A stretch of 64,000 nucleotides of DNA from Pyrinomonadaceae bacterium (GCA_026129865.1 JAHCHG010000001.1:124001-188000); one strand, 5' to 3'; counted from the stretch's first letter, positions 1 through 9,980 are shown. The notes: generated by a model not told the origin, from the sequence alone. Numbers and translations: made by a program.

Positions 1-12
1 GCGAAGTTTAAT

Positions 13-393
13 TTAACTTTCCGCGATACTTTTCATCTGGGCTATGAATTTATCCGGATCGATCGGCTTTTCAATATAGCCGTTTGCCCCCGCTTCGATC
101 GCTTTTTCGCGGTCGCCGCCCATTGCATATGAAGTAACCGCGATTATCACCGGTTCGGGAACAAATCCCGCGTTTCTCAATTTGCGGCAAATAGCATAGC
201 CGTCCATATCGGGAAGCTGAATATCGAGAAGAATTATGTCCGGAGAAAATTCTTCCGCTTTTTCAATACCAACTAATCCGCTGAACGCTTGCACGACAAT
301 ATAGTCGTTCTTTGTGAGGAGGTACGAAAGCATGTACATATTTTGTACATTGTCTTCGATGATCAGAATTTTACTTCTATTAGTTTCAACCAT
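13..393 (-). CDS. Single-domain response regulator (CheY-like receiver)
   Basis: This is a stand-alone receiver domain of about 126 residues with no output domain. The acidic pair (ED) lies just after the first beta strand. The phospho-acceptor aspartate is in IILLDIQLPDMDG, the conserved Thr in AVTSYAM and the Lys in the EKP motif. The ATG at 393 is preferred over an upstream TTG because it gives the usual receiver N terminus. It lies 50 bp downstream of the histidine kinase gene on the same strand, so the two probably form a phosphorelay pair. The partner is inferred from position. Without an effector domain it would act by protein-protein contact or as a phosphate shuttle. Confidence 0.9.
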   Translation of the reverse strand: MVETNRSKILIIEDNVQNMYMLSYLLTKNDYIVVQAFSGLVGIEKAEEFSPDIILLDIQLPDMDGYAICRKLRNAGFVPEPVIIAVTSYAMGGDREKAIEAGANGYIEKPIDPDKFIAQMKSIAES

Positions 394-443
394 TATAGAC
401 GATGCCCCCAAATATCCTAAAATGCGCAGCTATCCGGCGATCA

Positions 444-3400
444 TTAGCTTCCCGCAGATTCGCGTGGAAGAATCACCGTAAAAATACTGCCCTTTTTGTA
501 TTCCGATTCGACGGAGATCGTTCCGCCGAGAATTTTGATCAGCTTTTGTGAAATGGACAAACCCAAACCTGTGCCCTGATGATTACGAGTGAGTCCGGAA
601 TCTATTTGACTAAAAGGCACAAAAAGCTTCTTTATATCTTCATTTCTAATACCTATTCCCGTATCAATCACTTTCGTTATTATCACGTTTTCCGTCACTT
701 CGCAACGAACGGTTACTTTACCGGTTTCAGTAAATTTCACGGCATTATCGACCAGATTGATCAATACCTGTTCGATTCGGCGCTCGTCGCTGACGATCTT
801 CGGCATGTTCGGCGGAAGTTCATAGCTGAGAGCAATTCCCTTCGTTTCCGCCTGCGGTTTCATCAGCGCGATCGTGTTAAAAATGGATTTTCGTAAATCA
901 TATTCGGTTTTAACGACAGCCATTTCGCCCGCCTCGATCTTCGAAAGGTCAAGAATGTCGTTTATCAGCGAAAGCAAATGTCGACCGCTGTTCTTTACCA
1001 TCAAAAGCTGTTTCTTCTGTTCTTCCGTCAATGGTCCGGCGATCTCGTTGATGAGTATTCCGGTAAATCCGATGATCGAATTCAGAGGAGTCCGTAATTC
1101 ATGCGACATTGTTGCCAGGAATGCAGATTTTAAACGATCGGCTGATTTCGCCTTGATCGTTTCAATTTCCAGCGCGGCGGTTCGTTCTTCGACAAGCCGC
1201 TCAAGTTCTTCCCGATATAAAGCCAATTCTTCCTCAGCACGCTTTTGGTCGGTAATGTCCGCGATCGTTCCGATAAATCCGAACAATTCTTCATTATTCC
1301 TAAGCGGCACAGCCCGAACGCTGGAAAACGTGATCGATCCGTCCGGTTTTTTCCATCGAAAGCCGGACATAAAATGCCCGTCTGATTCGACCGTATGCTG
1401 CCATTGACGCCTGACGCGTTCGCGGTCTTCGGGCGCGACGGCGCTCGTCCAGCCGTAACCCATAGACTCGCCATATTTTAAACCTGTTATTTCAAGCAGC
1501 GGCTGATTTACATAAACAAATTCGCCGTTAAGATCTGCCTGGAAAATTCCGATCGGTGCATTTTCGGTCAGCGATCTGAACCGGTTCTCGCTTTCGATGA
1601 TCTCCTTATCGATCGCGAGCCGTTCCGAAACATCTCTGGCGATCGCAATAACATTTCCCTCGTCGTTCATGCGTGAACTGATGTCCATGACCAACGCACT
1701 TCCGTCTTTTCGTTTTATTCTCCGGCGCGTAAAGGTCGATTCACCATTCTTCAGGCGATCGTACGGAATCGGGAGTTCGGCAAGATCCTCCGTAAATAGG
1801 AGATCAGCGATTCCGAATTTGGAAAATTCTTCGATCGAATAGCCGGAATGCATTGCAGCGGCTTTATTAAAATCAAGAATAGCGCCGTCGAGATTGTGAA
1901 CAAGAATGCCGTCGGACGCCTGGTCGATCAGCGCGCGGTATTTCATTTCGCTTTCTTTTAACGCAGCGCGAATTCGCGTTTCTTCCGTAATATCCCGGAC
2001 GACGACAAGAACGTCGAAGTCCGAATTCTTTATATATCTTGCTTCGAACGAACGTGTCTGATCGGGATAATTTAATTCGTAGAAATGGTCGAGTACATCC
2101 CGATCATCTAAAGCAGCTTCGATGTTTTCGATGCATTCCAAAGCAAGATCTTCCGGCAGCACGTCTTTTATCGACTTTCCTATCAAAGATCCTCTTTCGA
2201 TCAGGGCTTTTCGTTCTGCCGGCTCATGGCTGTCGCGAAAAACTCCATTGCGGTCGACAACAAATATTAGGTCGGGCAAAGCGTTCAACAGCGCCTCGTT
2301 TCTCCTCTGTTCCTTTTCGATCTCCGCTTTTGCGCGAATTGATTCGGTGATGTCGTCGAAAAAGATCGAAACGCCGCTCTTGGCTGGAACAGCCTTTAGC
2401 AAATACCAATTGGATTCGGAACCCATTTGATCTTCAAAAACGACTTGATTTCCGGTTGCAGCCGCAAGATTGCAGTTTTCATAAAACGCAGTGCCGATAA
2501 GGTCCGGAAAAACCTTCCAGATATTCTTACCGATCAGTTTGCCGGACTTCCTTTCGAGCATTGCTTCGGCACGTTCGTTTACGTAGCGATAGCACCAATT
2601 CTCATCGAGCGATACGAATCCTTCTTTAATGACCTCGAGCGTGCTGACCAATTGGTTCGTGAGCTGTTGTTCCAGGTGCGTCGATTCGGTCTCAAGCGGA
2701 ATGTTCCGTCGGCGATACGTCAAAATCGAGAAAACATCCGCAGATTTTTCGGCTCCAACATCTGCCGGTTCTGCGTTAGGTCCGTAGCCGAAACGAAGAA
2801 AAAGATACAGAACGACTGAAAAAGCGAGCCCGGAAAATGTTTTTCCAATGAGCTGACTTACAAGAATATTGCCCAACCGCGGATTCCCGTAAAAACTTCC
2901 TAACGAGAATAAGATCGAATCAACCCATAAAACCGTCAAAAGCGAACTGACGATACCGCCGAAAAGTCCGAAGATCTTCGCCTTGGTTACGAAGAACTGA
3001 TACAAGATGACAAGCAGAAACGAATCGAGAACCAGCGTTATCGTACCAACAAGAAAGAGCCGGTAATTGATCCGGAAAAAATCGAGCGGAACGCCGACAG
3101 CCTGTGTAACTTCCCGCATCGCATCGATCTGCAATGCGGTAATTGCGCCGAGAATAGTTAATGTAATATTCGAAAGTACGATGCCGATGATCAATGTACG
3201 GGTTTGCGGAACGCCTTCTTTGATAAAGATCAAAAGGATGGCAAACAAGCTTGACGTAAAAAGAATTACCGAACCGGTCGAAACCGAATATTGATTGAAG
3301 ATCTTAAAATAGAGTGTTGTAGAAAGAACATGTTGAGTGTATTGGTTTGAACCGATGAATATGAATAGCGGGACCAGACTGATCTTCGATTTTAATCTGT

Positions 3401-3464
3401 ACAACCCGATGATCAAAAAGGCGACCAAAAGGATTTCCGTTAACAAAATGGTGTATAGAATCAT
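444..3464 (-). CDS. Membrane-bound multi-PAS sensor histidine kinase
   Basis: The N-terminal ~230 residues hold about seven hydrophobic segments and form a membrane sensor module whose family I do not recognise with certainty. Four PAS-type segments follow (roughly residues 265-375, 390-495, 505-615 and 630-740). Next come a coiled linker, a HisKA domain with the phospho-accepting His in SHELRTPLNSIIGF, and a HATPase_c domain with N box (NLVDNAVKFTETG), G1 (DTGIGI) and G2 (GTGLGL). The kinase core looks intact. The ATG at 3464 begins just before the first membrane helix; an upstream in-frame extension of 23 residues is unlikely to be translated. There is no C-terminal receiver; the separate receiver gene follows 50 bp downstream and is the likely phosphate acceptor. 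Confidence 0.92.
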   Translation of the reverse strand: MILYTILLTEILLVAFLIIGLYRLKSKISLVPLFIFIGSNQYTQHVLSTTLYFKIFNQYSVSTGSVILFTSSLFAILLIFIKEGVPQTRTLIIGIVLSNITLTILGAITALQIDAMREVTQAVGVPLDFFRINYRLFLVGTITLVLDSFLLVILYQFFVTKAKIFGLFGGIVSSLLTVLWVDSILFSLGSFYGNPRLGNILVSQLIGKTFSGLAFSVVLYLFLRFGYGPNAEPADVGAEKSADVFSILTYRRRNIPLETESTHLEQQLTNQLVSTLEVIKEGFVSLDENWCYRYVNERAEAMLERKSGKLIGKNIWKVFPDLIGTAFYENCNLAAATGNQVVFEDQMGSESNWYLLKAVPAKSGVSIFFDDITESIRAKAEIEKEQRRNEALLNALPDLIFVVDRNGVFRDSHEPAERKALIERGSLIGKSIKDVLPEDLALECIENIEAALDDRDVLDHFYELNYPDQTRSFEARYIKNSDFDVLVVVRDITEETRIRAALKESEMKYRALIDQASDGILVHNLDGAILDFNKAAAMHSGYSIEEFSKFGIADLLFTEDLAELPIPYDRLKNGESTFTRRRIKRKDGSALVMDISSRMNDEGNVIAIARDVSERLAIDKEIIESENRFRSLTENAPIGIFQADLNGEFVYVNQPLLEITGLKYGESMGYGWTSAVAPEDRERVRRQWQHTVESDGHFMSGFRWKKPDGSITFSSVRAVPLRNNEELFGFIGTIADITDQKRAEEELALYREELERLVEERTAALEIETIKAKSADRLKSAFLATMSHELRTPLNSIIGFTGILINEIAGPLTEEQKKQLLMVKNSGRHLLSLINDILDLSKIEAGEMAVVKTEYDLRKSIFNTIALMKPQAETKGIALSYELPPNMPKIVSDERRIEQVLINLVDNAVKFTETGKVTVRCEVTENVIITKVIDTGIGIRNEDIKKLFVPFSQIDSGLTRNHQGTGLGLSISQKLIKILGGTISVESEYKKGSIFTVILPRESAGS

Positions 3465-3725
3465 AAACCGAAGAAGAAAGAAACAGCCGCGCAGTGCTGC
3501 GTCCGCGCGAGTAAATCCACACGAAAGGCGCAATCATACTTACTTCATAACGCACAAATGTACAAACGATGCACCGCTTTTCTGCTTAATTATCGGGAAA
3601 AACAGTAGCTGAGAACCGTTTTGTGACCTATGCAAAACGATTTCAGCTTCAGTAATTTCAAAGTAAATTTCGGATGGAGTTGAATTTCCACTTTTCCGGA
3701 GGATTGATAATTAAACGGTTCGAAT

Positions 3726-4697
3726 TTAGCGGTCGTATTTCAAAATCGTTCCGGAAGCTCCGACCGCCCAACCGTATTTTTTGGACATAAACAGTCCGTA
3801 GAGAGATTTTGACGTCGGACTTTCCTGTTTGATCCAGGTTTTCCCTTTATCGGAACTGCGCAAAATTGTTCCGCCGTGTCCAACGATCCAGCCTTCCTTA
3901 TCACTCGCAAAATGAACCCGAAGAAAAGTAGACGTGAAATCGGTTTTGATCTGCTCCCACGTTTCACCGCCGTTTTCGGTTCGCAAGATCGTGCCTCCGC
4001 CGCCAACTGCGAAACCGTCTTTAGAGTCCCTAAAATCGACATTATAGAGAGCCTTTTGAACGCCCGTGATCTGCACCTGCCATGTCAACCCGCCGTCCCG
4101 GGTTGATAGAACCGCTCCCATGTCGCCGACGATCCAGCCGTCGGAACTGTTGACGAAATCAAGGTGGTAAAGTTCATCTTTGAACGGAACCGGGATTCTC
4201 TGCCAGGTTAAACCGCCGTCATCGGTACGCATCACCAGTGAATCTATAACTCGATCACTGTTGTTAAGTACCGACCCGACGATCACGCCTCGATTCTTGT
4301 CGGCGAAACGTACGCTCAAGAATTCAGGCGTTCCCTTCGAAAAATCGCGAGGTTGGTAAATGACCTCTTCGCGCCAGCTTTTTCCGCCGTCACGCGTAAT
4401 GAAGAGCTTTTTTCCCGTAACAAGATAGCCATCGTCGTCGTTCCGAAAATAGATCTCATTTATGTTGTCTTCGGTGTAGACGAACTGCCGCTGCCAATTC
4501 TTACCGCCGTCCACCGTGAACAGAAATCTTCCGTTGTCTCCCGCAACGTATCCGCGTTTCGAATCGGTAAAGAAAACCGTAATAAAATCGTCGGGATCGC
4601 CTGTTCGAACCAAATTCCAACCTTCCTGCGCGTTTACCGGCAGGATAAATCCCAAAAAGAACACCAAAACAAATAAACCTAATACTAATTTCTTCAT
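3726..4697 (-). CDS. YCF48-like beta-propeller protein, exported
   Basis: About 323 residues beginning with a clear signal peptide ending near PVNAQ. The mature part is a chain of BNR/YCF48-type repeats with the recurring TxDGGxTW / SxDKGKTW signature and the G-W-x-V-G strand (GWIVGDMG, GWIVGHGG, GWAVGASG). In plants and cyanobacteria YCF48 (HCF136) helps photosystem II assembly. Outside phototrophs such propellers are exported proteins of unknown role, so only the fold is claimed. The start is the ATG at 4697, which has GGAG six bases upstream; the TTG four codons earlier has no advantage. Confidence 0.85.
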   Translation of the reverse strand: MKKLVLGLFVLVFFLGFILPVNAQEGWNLVRTGDPDDFITVFFTDSKRGYVAGDNGRFLFTVDGGKNWQRQFVYTEDNINEIYFRNDDDGYLVTGKKLFITRDGGKSWREEVIYQPRDFSKGTPEFLSVRFADKNRGVIVGSVLNNSDRVIDSLVMRTDDGGLTWQRIPVPFKDELYHLDFVNSSDGWIVGDMGAVLSTRDGGLTWQVQITGVQKALYNVDFRDSKDGFAVGGGGTILRTENGGETWEQIKTDFTSTFLRVHFASDKEGWIVGHGGTILRSSDKGKTWIKQESPTSKSLYGLFMSKKYGWAVGASGTILKYDR

Positions 4698-4820
4698 CAA
4701 TTTCTCCAACGTCCCTCGTAGAAAAAGGTGAATTTACCAAATAAAATTATCATTATCTGGAAAAAAGTCACCTTTTTCGACGTGCTAGGATTGTATGCTT
4801 TGCGCCTAACCGGCGCAACC

Positions 4821-7091
4821 TTATGATTTTACGATCTTATACACTTTACCTTTCCAAACTACGATCACCTGCTCGCCTAGCGAGAAATACTTGGCGAGTT
4901 CGGGTTCCGCCGCGATCAGATCGAAATATTCCTGACTCGCAAACTCGATCCGTACGACCGGGAATTCCTGAGGCATATTGTAATCGGTGTCGATCCAGGT
5001 TCCGTTAATGTTGTTGAAATTTTTAGTTCCGACAAACTGGTTACTGATCGAACGATCGACAAATATCTGTTCACTCTTGTCTTCGGCATCCGCACGGTAA
5101 ACATTGACGTTCGACTGCATAGTATTCTGCTGCCGACTCATTTTCACAGCGTCGCGTCCGGATTCTTGCACGATCGCACCGGCAAATGCGGGTTTCCCCG
5201 GCGGGGTTACGGACTGTCCGTCGATCGAAAAAAGATTTTGAATACTTCCGTCGGTCGCAAGATATGACGTGTAAGGCGTAACCAAACCATATTTCGTTCC
5301 CAGTTCGACTATTTCGTCCTTTAATTCCTTGTTCTCGCCATTTGTGCGAATTTGCTCCAGCAGCCAGCCGACGCGGCGCGACGCCCATAATCGCGGAAGA
5401 AAATCGTTTTCCGAAGACCGTCTGGGAAAATCGAGGTTGTGATAATCGAAAGTCCTGGTTTCCTTTCCGCTTTTGCCGGAAAGCTTCAGCGTAACATTTT
5501 TGAGGTCATCTGCATTGGTATAGCGCCCTAGAACGACAAGCTGTGTTCCTTTGAAAACATCGGTCAGCTTACGCGGATACATCAGATCTACCGCTACCGC
5601 ACCGAAGTTAATTTCAAGATCGGTCAAAACCGGCGAATTTACCCGCGTGAAGAAATTGGAAACCTTTATTTCCAGATTTTCCTTGGGTTCGACATATTCC
5701 GCCAAACCCGCATTCGCCGTCGCGAGTTTATCTAAGAGCCTCGTATTAACGTCATAGCCGACGCCGAACGGAAAGATCCGCAGATTCTCCACCTTTATCT
5801 GTTTCGCGTTTTCGATGATCCGGTCAACGTCCGCCTCGCCCACCGTTGGAAGTCCGTCGGTCATAAATACAAGCATTTTAGGTCGATCGGATGCATCGAA
5901 CTGCTTCAAGCCGGCTCGCAGCGCATCGTTAATATTCGTACCACCTGTCGGTTTCAGTTTTTCTACGAATGCAATTCCTTTTGCCGTTCCCGATCTATCG
6001 GCTTTTATTAAGCCTTCTTCCATTAGATGCTCTTCGCCGGCAAAGTTTATGACATTAAAACGGTCGCCTTCATTTAACCCGCGAATTCCGAAGATCAGTG
6101 CTGCACGCGCTTTTTCGATCTTTCCGGCATCCGCCATCGAACCTGATGTATCGAGGACGAAAACAATATCTTTGTTAACGATCTCGCGGTCGGTGACAGA
6201 ATCGCGCGGCGACAGCATCATCAGAAAATATCCATCTTTTCCGGGCTCGCGGAAAGTGATCAGAGACATTCCGAAATCATTGTTCGAAATTCCATAAAAG
6301 AGCTGAAAATCGTTGTCGTTAGAATTAGTTTCAAACGAAATAATCGCTTTTTTCTCGCCGCTGTAGTCCGTTTCGATCGAATGCGAAGGCGAATAAATAT
6401 TTCGCAATGCAACAGTTCCCTGAATTTCGATCTTTCCCGAAACGGTTCCAAACTTCTGGTTCCGATCAGGAATCCTCGATGAACTGTTCATTTCGCGATA
6501 TGGTCCGCTGCGGTTCGCCCAGACATTTCGACCCGTTCCAAGCGGATAGCGGTACGCGACCGTTCCGGAATCTGCCTTGAGAATTTCGGTGTAGGTCAAT
6601 TCTAATTTTTTATCCGAGTTCGGGGGAATAGGAAAAATGGATGCCTGAAATAGGTCTTTTCCGGCATATTCGAGCAGTCCCGGATCTTTTTGGCGGCGGA
6701 CGATCTCGTCATAAATTCTCCGTGCTTCTTCACGCGACCTAACTTCGCCGACAAGTTTCTTGCCGTTCTCCCAGATCGCAAATTCAACTACCGACGCCGT
6801 TTCCGGAATGGGAAAAAAATATGTTCCTTCCAATGTGTAAGGTGTGTCGTTTCTGAATATCTGCTCGACATGCGTTGTCGAAACCTGATTTTCGATCTTT
6901 ACATCGATCTTGATAGATTTGACCGGCAGCGCATTTGGCAGCGGCTGCGGAAGCGGGCGCGGCGGTCGCGGCTGACACGGTCTAAAATCGCAAACGATGG
7001 GTATGACGACGCCCTGCGCACTTACCGCGCCGGCGGCGATCAGTATAGTGAACATTGAACAGACGAGGGCGAATATTCTTCTTGATCTCAT
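4821..7091 (-). CDS. VIT and von Willebrand factor A domain protein, exported
   Basis: A 756-residue exported protein. A signal peptide (cleavage near VSAQG) and a proline-rich stretch (RPPRPLPQPLP) precede a VIT (vault protein/inter-alpha-trypsin) domain at about residues 55-180 and a vWA domain with an intact metal-ion-dependent adhesion site, DTSGSM, near residue 314 and TDGLPTVG further on. This matches the 'trypsin inhibitor heavy chain-like' architecture widespread in Acidobacteriota and Proteobacteria. The function is probably metal-dependent protein binding at the cell surface or in the periplasm; the ligand is unknown. The ATG at 7091 follows GGAGAAATTT. The preceding propeller gene has a very similar start region, but the two genes are 120 bp apart and may be transcribed separately. 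Confidence 0.9.
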   Translation of the reverse strand: MRSRRIFALVCSMFTILIAAGAVSAQGVVIPIVCDFRPCQPRPPRPLPQPLPNALPVKSIKIDVKIENQVSTTHVEQIFRNDTPYTLEGTYFFPIPETASVVEFAIWENGKKLVGEVRSREEARRIYDEIVRRQKDPGLLEYAGKDLFQASIFPIPPNSDKKLELTYTEILKADSGTVAYRYPLGTGRNVWANRSGPYREMNSSSRIPDRNQKFGTVSGKIEIQGTVALRNIYSPSHSIETDYSGEKKAIISFETNSNDNDFQLFYGISNNDFGMSLITFREPGKDGYFLMMLSPRDSVTDREIVNKDIVFVLDTSGSMADAGKIEKARAALIFGIRGLNEGDRFNVINFAGEEHLMEEGLIKADRSGTAKGIAFVEKLKPTGGTNINDALRAGLKQFDASDRPKMLVFMTDGLPTVGEADVDRIIENAKQIKVENLRIFPFGVGYDVNTRLLDKLATANAGLAEYVEPKENLEIKVSNFFTRVNSPVLTDLEINFGAVAVDLMYPRKLTDVFKGTQLVVLGRYTNADDLKNVTLKLSGKSGKETRTFDYHNLDFPRRSSENDFLPRLWASRRVGWLLEQIRTNGENKELKDEIVELGTKYGLVTPYTSYLATDGSIQNLFSIDGQSVTPPGKPAFAGAIVQESGRDAVKMSRQQNTMQSNVNVYRADAEDKSEQIFVDRSISNQFVGTKNFNNINGTWIDTDYNMPQEFPVVRIEFASQEYFDLIAAEPELAKYFSLGEQVIVVWKGKVYKIVKS

Positions 7092-7203
7092 AAATTTCTC
7101 CAATTTTTGCGTATTTACTTCGTATGACGAACCTTAGAACGGATCCGGTTGCACCGTCTTGCAAAATAGATAGTTCCCGCTCGCTCAAAGCCCCGATCCT
7201 CAG

Positions 7204-7303
7204 GGCAGAAACGCGCGCGCAAGCAAGCGTGCGAACAGTGCGCGGTCAGCAGCGCCCGAAAATGCGAAGTGACGGCACGCTCCCTAGCGGTCGCGTTTCT
7301 GCC
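7204..7303. repeat. 100-bp palindromic repeat, copy 1
   Basis: The first of two 100-bp copies in the same orientation, 11 bp apart. The ends are inverted: GGCAGAAACGCG at the left and CGCGTTTCTGCC at the right. The complementarity continues imperfectly for about 30 bp per arm, so each copy can fold into one long hairpin. This is the layout of a REP/BIME-type or MITE-like element. No transposase is linked to it. Confidence 0.85.
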
Positions 7304-7314
7304 ATGTAATAAAG

Positions 7315-7414
7315 GGCAGAAACGCGCGCGCTAGCAAGCGTGCGAACAGTTCGCTGTCAGCAACTTCCGCGAAGGCGAGGCGACGGCACGCTCCCTAGCG
7401 GTCGCGTTTCTGCC
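7315..7414. repeat. 100-bp palindromic repeat, copy 2
   Basis: The second copy has the same length and the same 12-bp inverted ends as copy 1. The outer arms are nearly identical to copy 1, whereas the central 30-40 bp differ, which suggests that the hairpin arms are what is conserved. It lies between the VIT/vWA gene start and the promoter of the gene at 7510, in a divergent intergenic region. Confidence 0.85.
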
Positions 7415-7445
7415 AAAAGAGAGAATCGGCAAATCTTAAAAATAC

Positions 7446-7474
7446 TTACCGTTTTTCGTACTTTCTGCTATTCT
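7446..7474 (+). promoter_or_regulatory. Candidate sigma-70 promoter for the gene at 7510
   Basis: TTACCG (7446-7451) and TATTCT (7469-7474) are separated by exactly 17 bp and lie 36 bp before the ATG at 7510. GGGAGACTAGGAA provides a ribosome binding site. This is a pattern match only. Confidence 0.45.
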
Positions 7475-7509
7475 GTCCACAGAATTCTTACAATTCGGGA
7501 GACTAGGAA

Positions 7510-9291
7510 ATGAGCAAAAGTATCTGCTTCGGCGTCTTAATTTTTCTTTCTTCACAGATAGCGTTCGGTCAGGAAATTAATGTCAAAGTCCAAGCCTGCG
7601 ACGCGACGACCGCGCGGCAAATGGTCGAGCAGCAAGCGATAGAAAGCAGGTCGATCTCCGATCTTGAAAAGCGGATCAATATTCTGATTCGGGTCGCGGA
7701 ATTCCTTTGGGAAAAGGACAACGAATCAGCAAGAACCTATTTTTCAGATGCGTTTAAGCTTGCTGTCGATCGTTTCGCCGAAACGGGCGTTCGGAATATC
7801 TCTAAATCGCAGTTTCTATTAGAACGAGAGAAAGATTATAGATTCATTGTTGCGAACAAAGTGCTTCGGAAAGATCCTGAATGGGGCAAAAAGCTACTTG
7901 AACAGATCCTTAAATCCTGGGAAAACGACAAATCAGTCGCAGATCGCGCGCCGTATGAACGCGGCGAAGAAATTCGACAGAGTTTTAATCTGGCGATTTC
8001 CCTGATCGAATCAAATGAAGTCGCGGCTTTGTCGATATTAAACCGGCTTATCGGTTATCCTCTCGAATCTTACTGGAATCAAGCATTTTATCAGCTCCAT
8101 AAGAAAAATCCTGCTGCGGCAAATCAGCTTTTTTACGCGCTTGTTCAGAAACATTCGCAAGCACCGGTGTCCAAACTTCTTACTCTTTCAGGATTTCCGC
8201 TCGGTCGAAATCAACCATTGTCTCTTTTTGCGTATTATTCCGGACCGGTTTTTAGAGATAATTATGTAGCCGACGCGGCGCTTCAAAAATTTTATTTAAA
8301 AACTGTACTTTTGCGGATCAGCTCTTTATCTGCGGAAACTTTAGTCCCCGAACAATCGAACGCGATCAATGAAGCCGGTTTCGGAATTGCCGCGGTAAAC
8401 GCGTTTTCCGACGTGATTGTTCAGTCGCATCCGGATCTCCGGGCAGATCTGTCTCGCGCATCGGCGACGGCAAATTCGCTTCTCGACGCGACTACAAAGG
8501 AAAAGATCGATTCTTCAAAGAAATACCAGGAACGAATGGCGGGGTCGTTTGCAGACAAGATCGCTGCGCTGGAGGAAGCGGAGTCAAAAGGAACATTAAC
8601 GGATTTTCAGATCGTCCAATTGATCCTTGACGCAAAAACGGAAGAGAAATTAAACGCTCTGGAACCTTGGCTCGACAAGATCAAAGACGCGTCGGTAAAA
8701 GAAAAAAGTGTTAATTTCTTTTATTTCACCAGTTCCAAAGTTGCGCTTGATGAAAAACGCTTTACCGATGCGCGTAAGTTCGCCGATATGGTTCCTCAGA
8801 TCGAGCATCGAGCCGTTCTATACTTCAACGTTGCTGACGAAAAACTGAAAGGCGAATTGACCAAATTTGAAACGCTCGAACTTCTGACCGATGTTTTGAA
8901 AACTGCAGAAAAATCGCCGGATACAGTGGAAAAGGCACAAGTTCTTCTAGGCGTGGCGTTTATGTTTGAAAAGATCGACCGCTTTAACTCGATCGACGCA
9001 CTTTCAAAAGCGATAAGCACCGCTAACAAGCTGGAGAATCCGAATCTTTTTACTCAATACGTATCGCAGCATATCGTTGGAAAAGATTTTGGAGTTTTTT
9101 CAAGCTATCCAGTTCCCGGTTTTGATATAAACCGGACGTTCGACCAGATTAGTAAAGAAGATTTCGCCGGCGCTATATCGCAAGCACAAAGTTTTAGCGA
9201 TCGTTATTTACGTACACTTGCGATTCTGGCTTCGGTTACAAATTGCGAAAAACCAGTGAAGGAAAAGATGAAGGTAAAAACTACGCAATAA
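7510..9291 (+). CDS. Exported helical protein of unknown function
   Basis: A 593-residue protein with a signal peptide (cleavage near AFGQE). The remainder is almost entirely predicted amphipathic helix with repeated LxxA/xAxxxA spacing, suggesting a solenoid of helical hairpins akin to TPR arrays, although no canonical TPR can be assigned. I do not recognise a named family. Proteins of this general type are common in Blastocatellia genomes as exported hypotheticals. The ATG is preceded by GGGAGACTAGGAA. It has its own promoter candidate and ends 2 bp before the end of the opposing gene, so it is monocistronic. Confidence 0.8.
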   Translation: MSKSICFGVLIFLSSQIAFGQEINVKVQACDATTARQMVEQQAIESRSISDLEKRINILIRVAEFLWEKDNESARTYFSDAFKLAVDRFAETGVRNISKSQFLLEREKDYRFIVANKVLRKDPEWGKKLLEQILKSWENDKSVADRAPYERGEEIRQSFNLAISLIESNEVAALSILNRLIGYPLESYWNQAFYQLHKKNPAAANQLFYALVQKHSQAPVSKLLTLSGFPLGRNQPLSLFAYYSGPVFRDNYVADAALQKFYLKTVLLRISSLSAETLVPEQSNAINEAGFGIAAVNAFSDVIVQSHPDLRADLSRASATANSLLDATTKEKIDSSKKYQERMAGSFADKIAALEEAESKGTLTDFQIVQLILDAKTEEKLNALEPWLDKIKDASVKEKSVNFFYFTSSKVALDEKRFTDARKFADMVPQIEHRAVLYFNVADEKLKGELTKFETLELLTDVLKTAEKSPDTVEKAQVLLGVAFMFEKIDRFNSIDALSKAISTANKLENPNLFTQYVSQHIVGKDFGVFSSYPVPGFDINRTFDQISKEDFAGAISQAQSFSDRYLRTLAILASVTNCEKPVKEKMKVKTTQ

Positions 9292-9293
9292 GA

Positions 9294-9980
9294 TCATGGC
9301 TGATCGTTTTCGTCGCCCGCAAGAGCTTCGTCGATCTCTCTTTCAAGCTTAAATCGTAGCTTTTCAACCAGTTCATCGGCTTTATTAACACTTTGCTGCA
9401 GGTTCGTTTTCCGATTTGAAACTTCGACCAAAAGGCTTTCGAGGCTCGATTTTTCAGCCGCAAGGCTTTTTCGACGAATATCGCGCAGGTCTTCCGGTCG
9501 GAGCGAACCGGTAAGTGCGATCGACCGGTCGATAAATTCAGGTCGCATTTCCACATCGATCTGTCCGATCCGGGAATTTAACTGATTCTCACGCTCTATC
9601 ATATCGAAAAGCTGTTTTCGCAATGCTTCCGCACGTTGTTCGGACCTCGACAAAATATCCAAATTCAACAACAGCTGCCTTTGTTTTTTATCGTAGGCGG
9701 CGTCTTTCGTCGTTTCCAGCGAATTTAAACGCGTCCCGAGTTCCTTTATTCTTGCGTTCAGGGAATCGATCTTCGTTTCCAAAGCTCCCGTCAGCGGATT
9801 TCCCTGCGGCGCAAGAATGATCTCATTACCGGAATTCGGGTCGTCGGCAAGACTGATCACTTCAACTCCGCTTGTCGGCGGCGTCGGCGTCGAAGTCTGT
9901 GAACGAGCCGTGAAACTTGCTGCTAAAATCACTGCAATACCAAGTAAAAATAATGATTTAAGACTAATGTTTTTCGTCAT
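9294..9980 (-). CDS. Exported coiled-coil protein of unknown function
   Basis: 228 residues: an N-terminal signal sequence or anchor (LFLLGIAVILAASFTARSQ), a Thr/Pro-rich linker (STPTPPTSG), then two long heptad-rich segments (about residues 65-125 and 155-215) that should form coiled coils. No enzymatic motif is visible. Its start lies inside the end of the upstream gene (17-bp overlap), so the two are translationally linked. An envelope scaffold or tether is plausible but unproven. Confidence 0.75.
   Translation of the reverse strand: MTKNISLKSLFLLGIAVILAASFTARSQTSTPTPPTSGVEVISLADDPNSGNEIILAPQGNPLTGALETKIDSLNARIKELGTRLNSLETTKDAAYDKKQRQLLLNLDILSRSEQRAEALRKQLFDMIERENQLNSRIGQIDVEMRPEFIDRSIALTGSLRPEDLRDIRRKSLAAEKSSLESLLVEVSNRKTNLQQSVNKADELVEKLRFKLEREIDEALAGDENDQP

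Noticed and set aside
7204-7414. Possible CRISPR or insertion sequence
   Set aside because: Only two copies, each a hairpin of 100 bp, with no coding capacity and no spacer of useful size.
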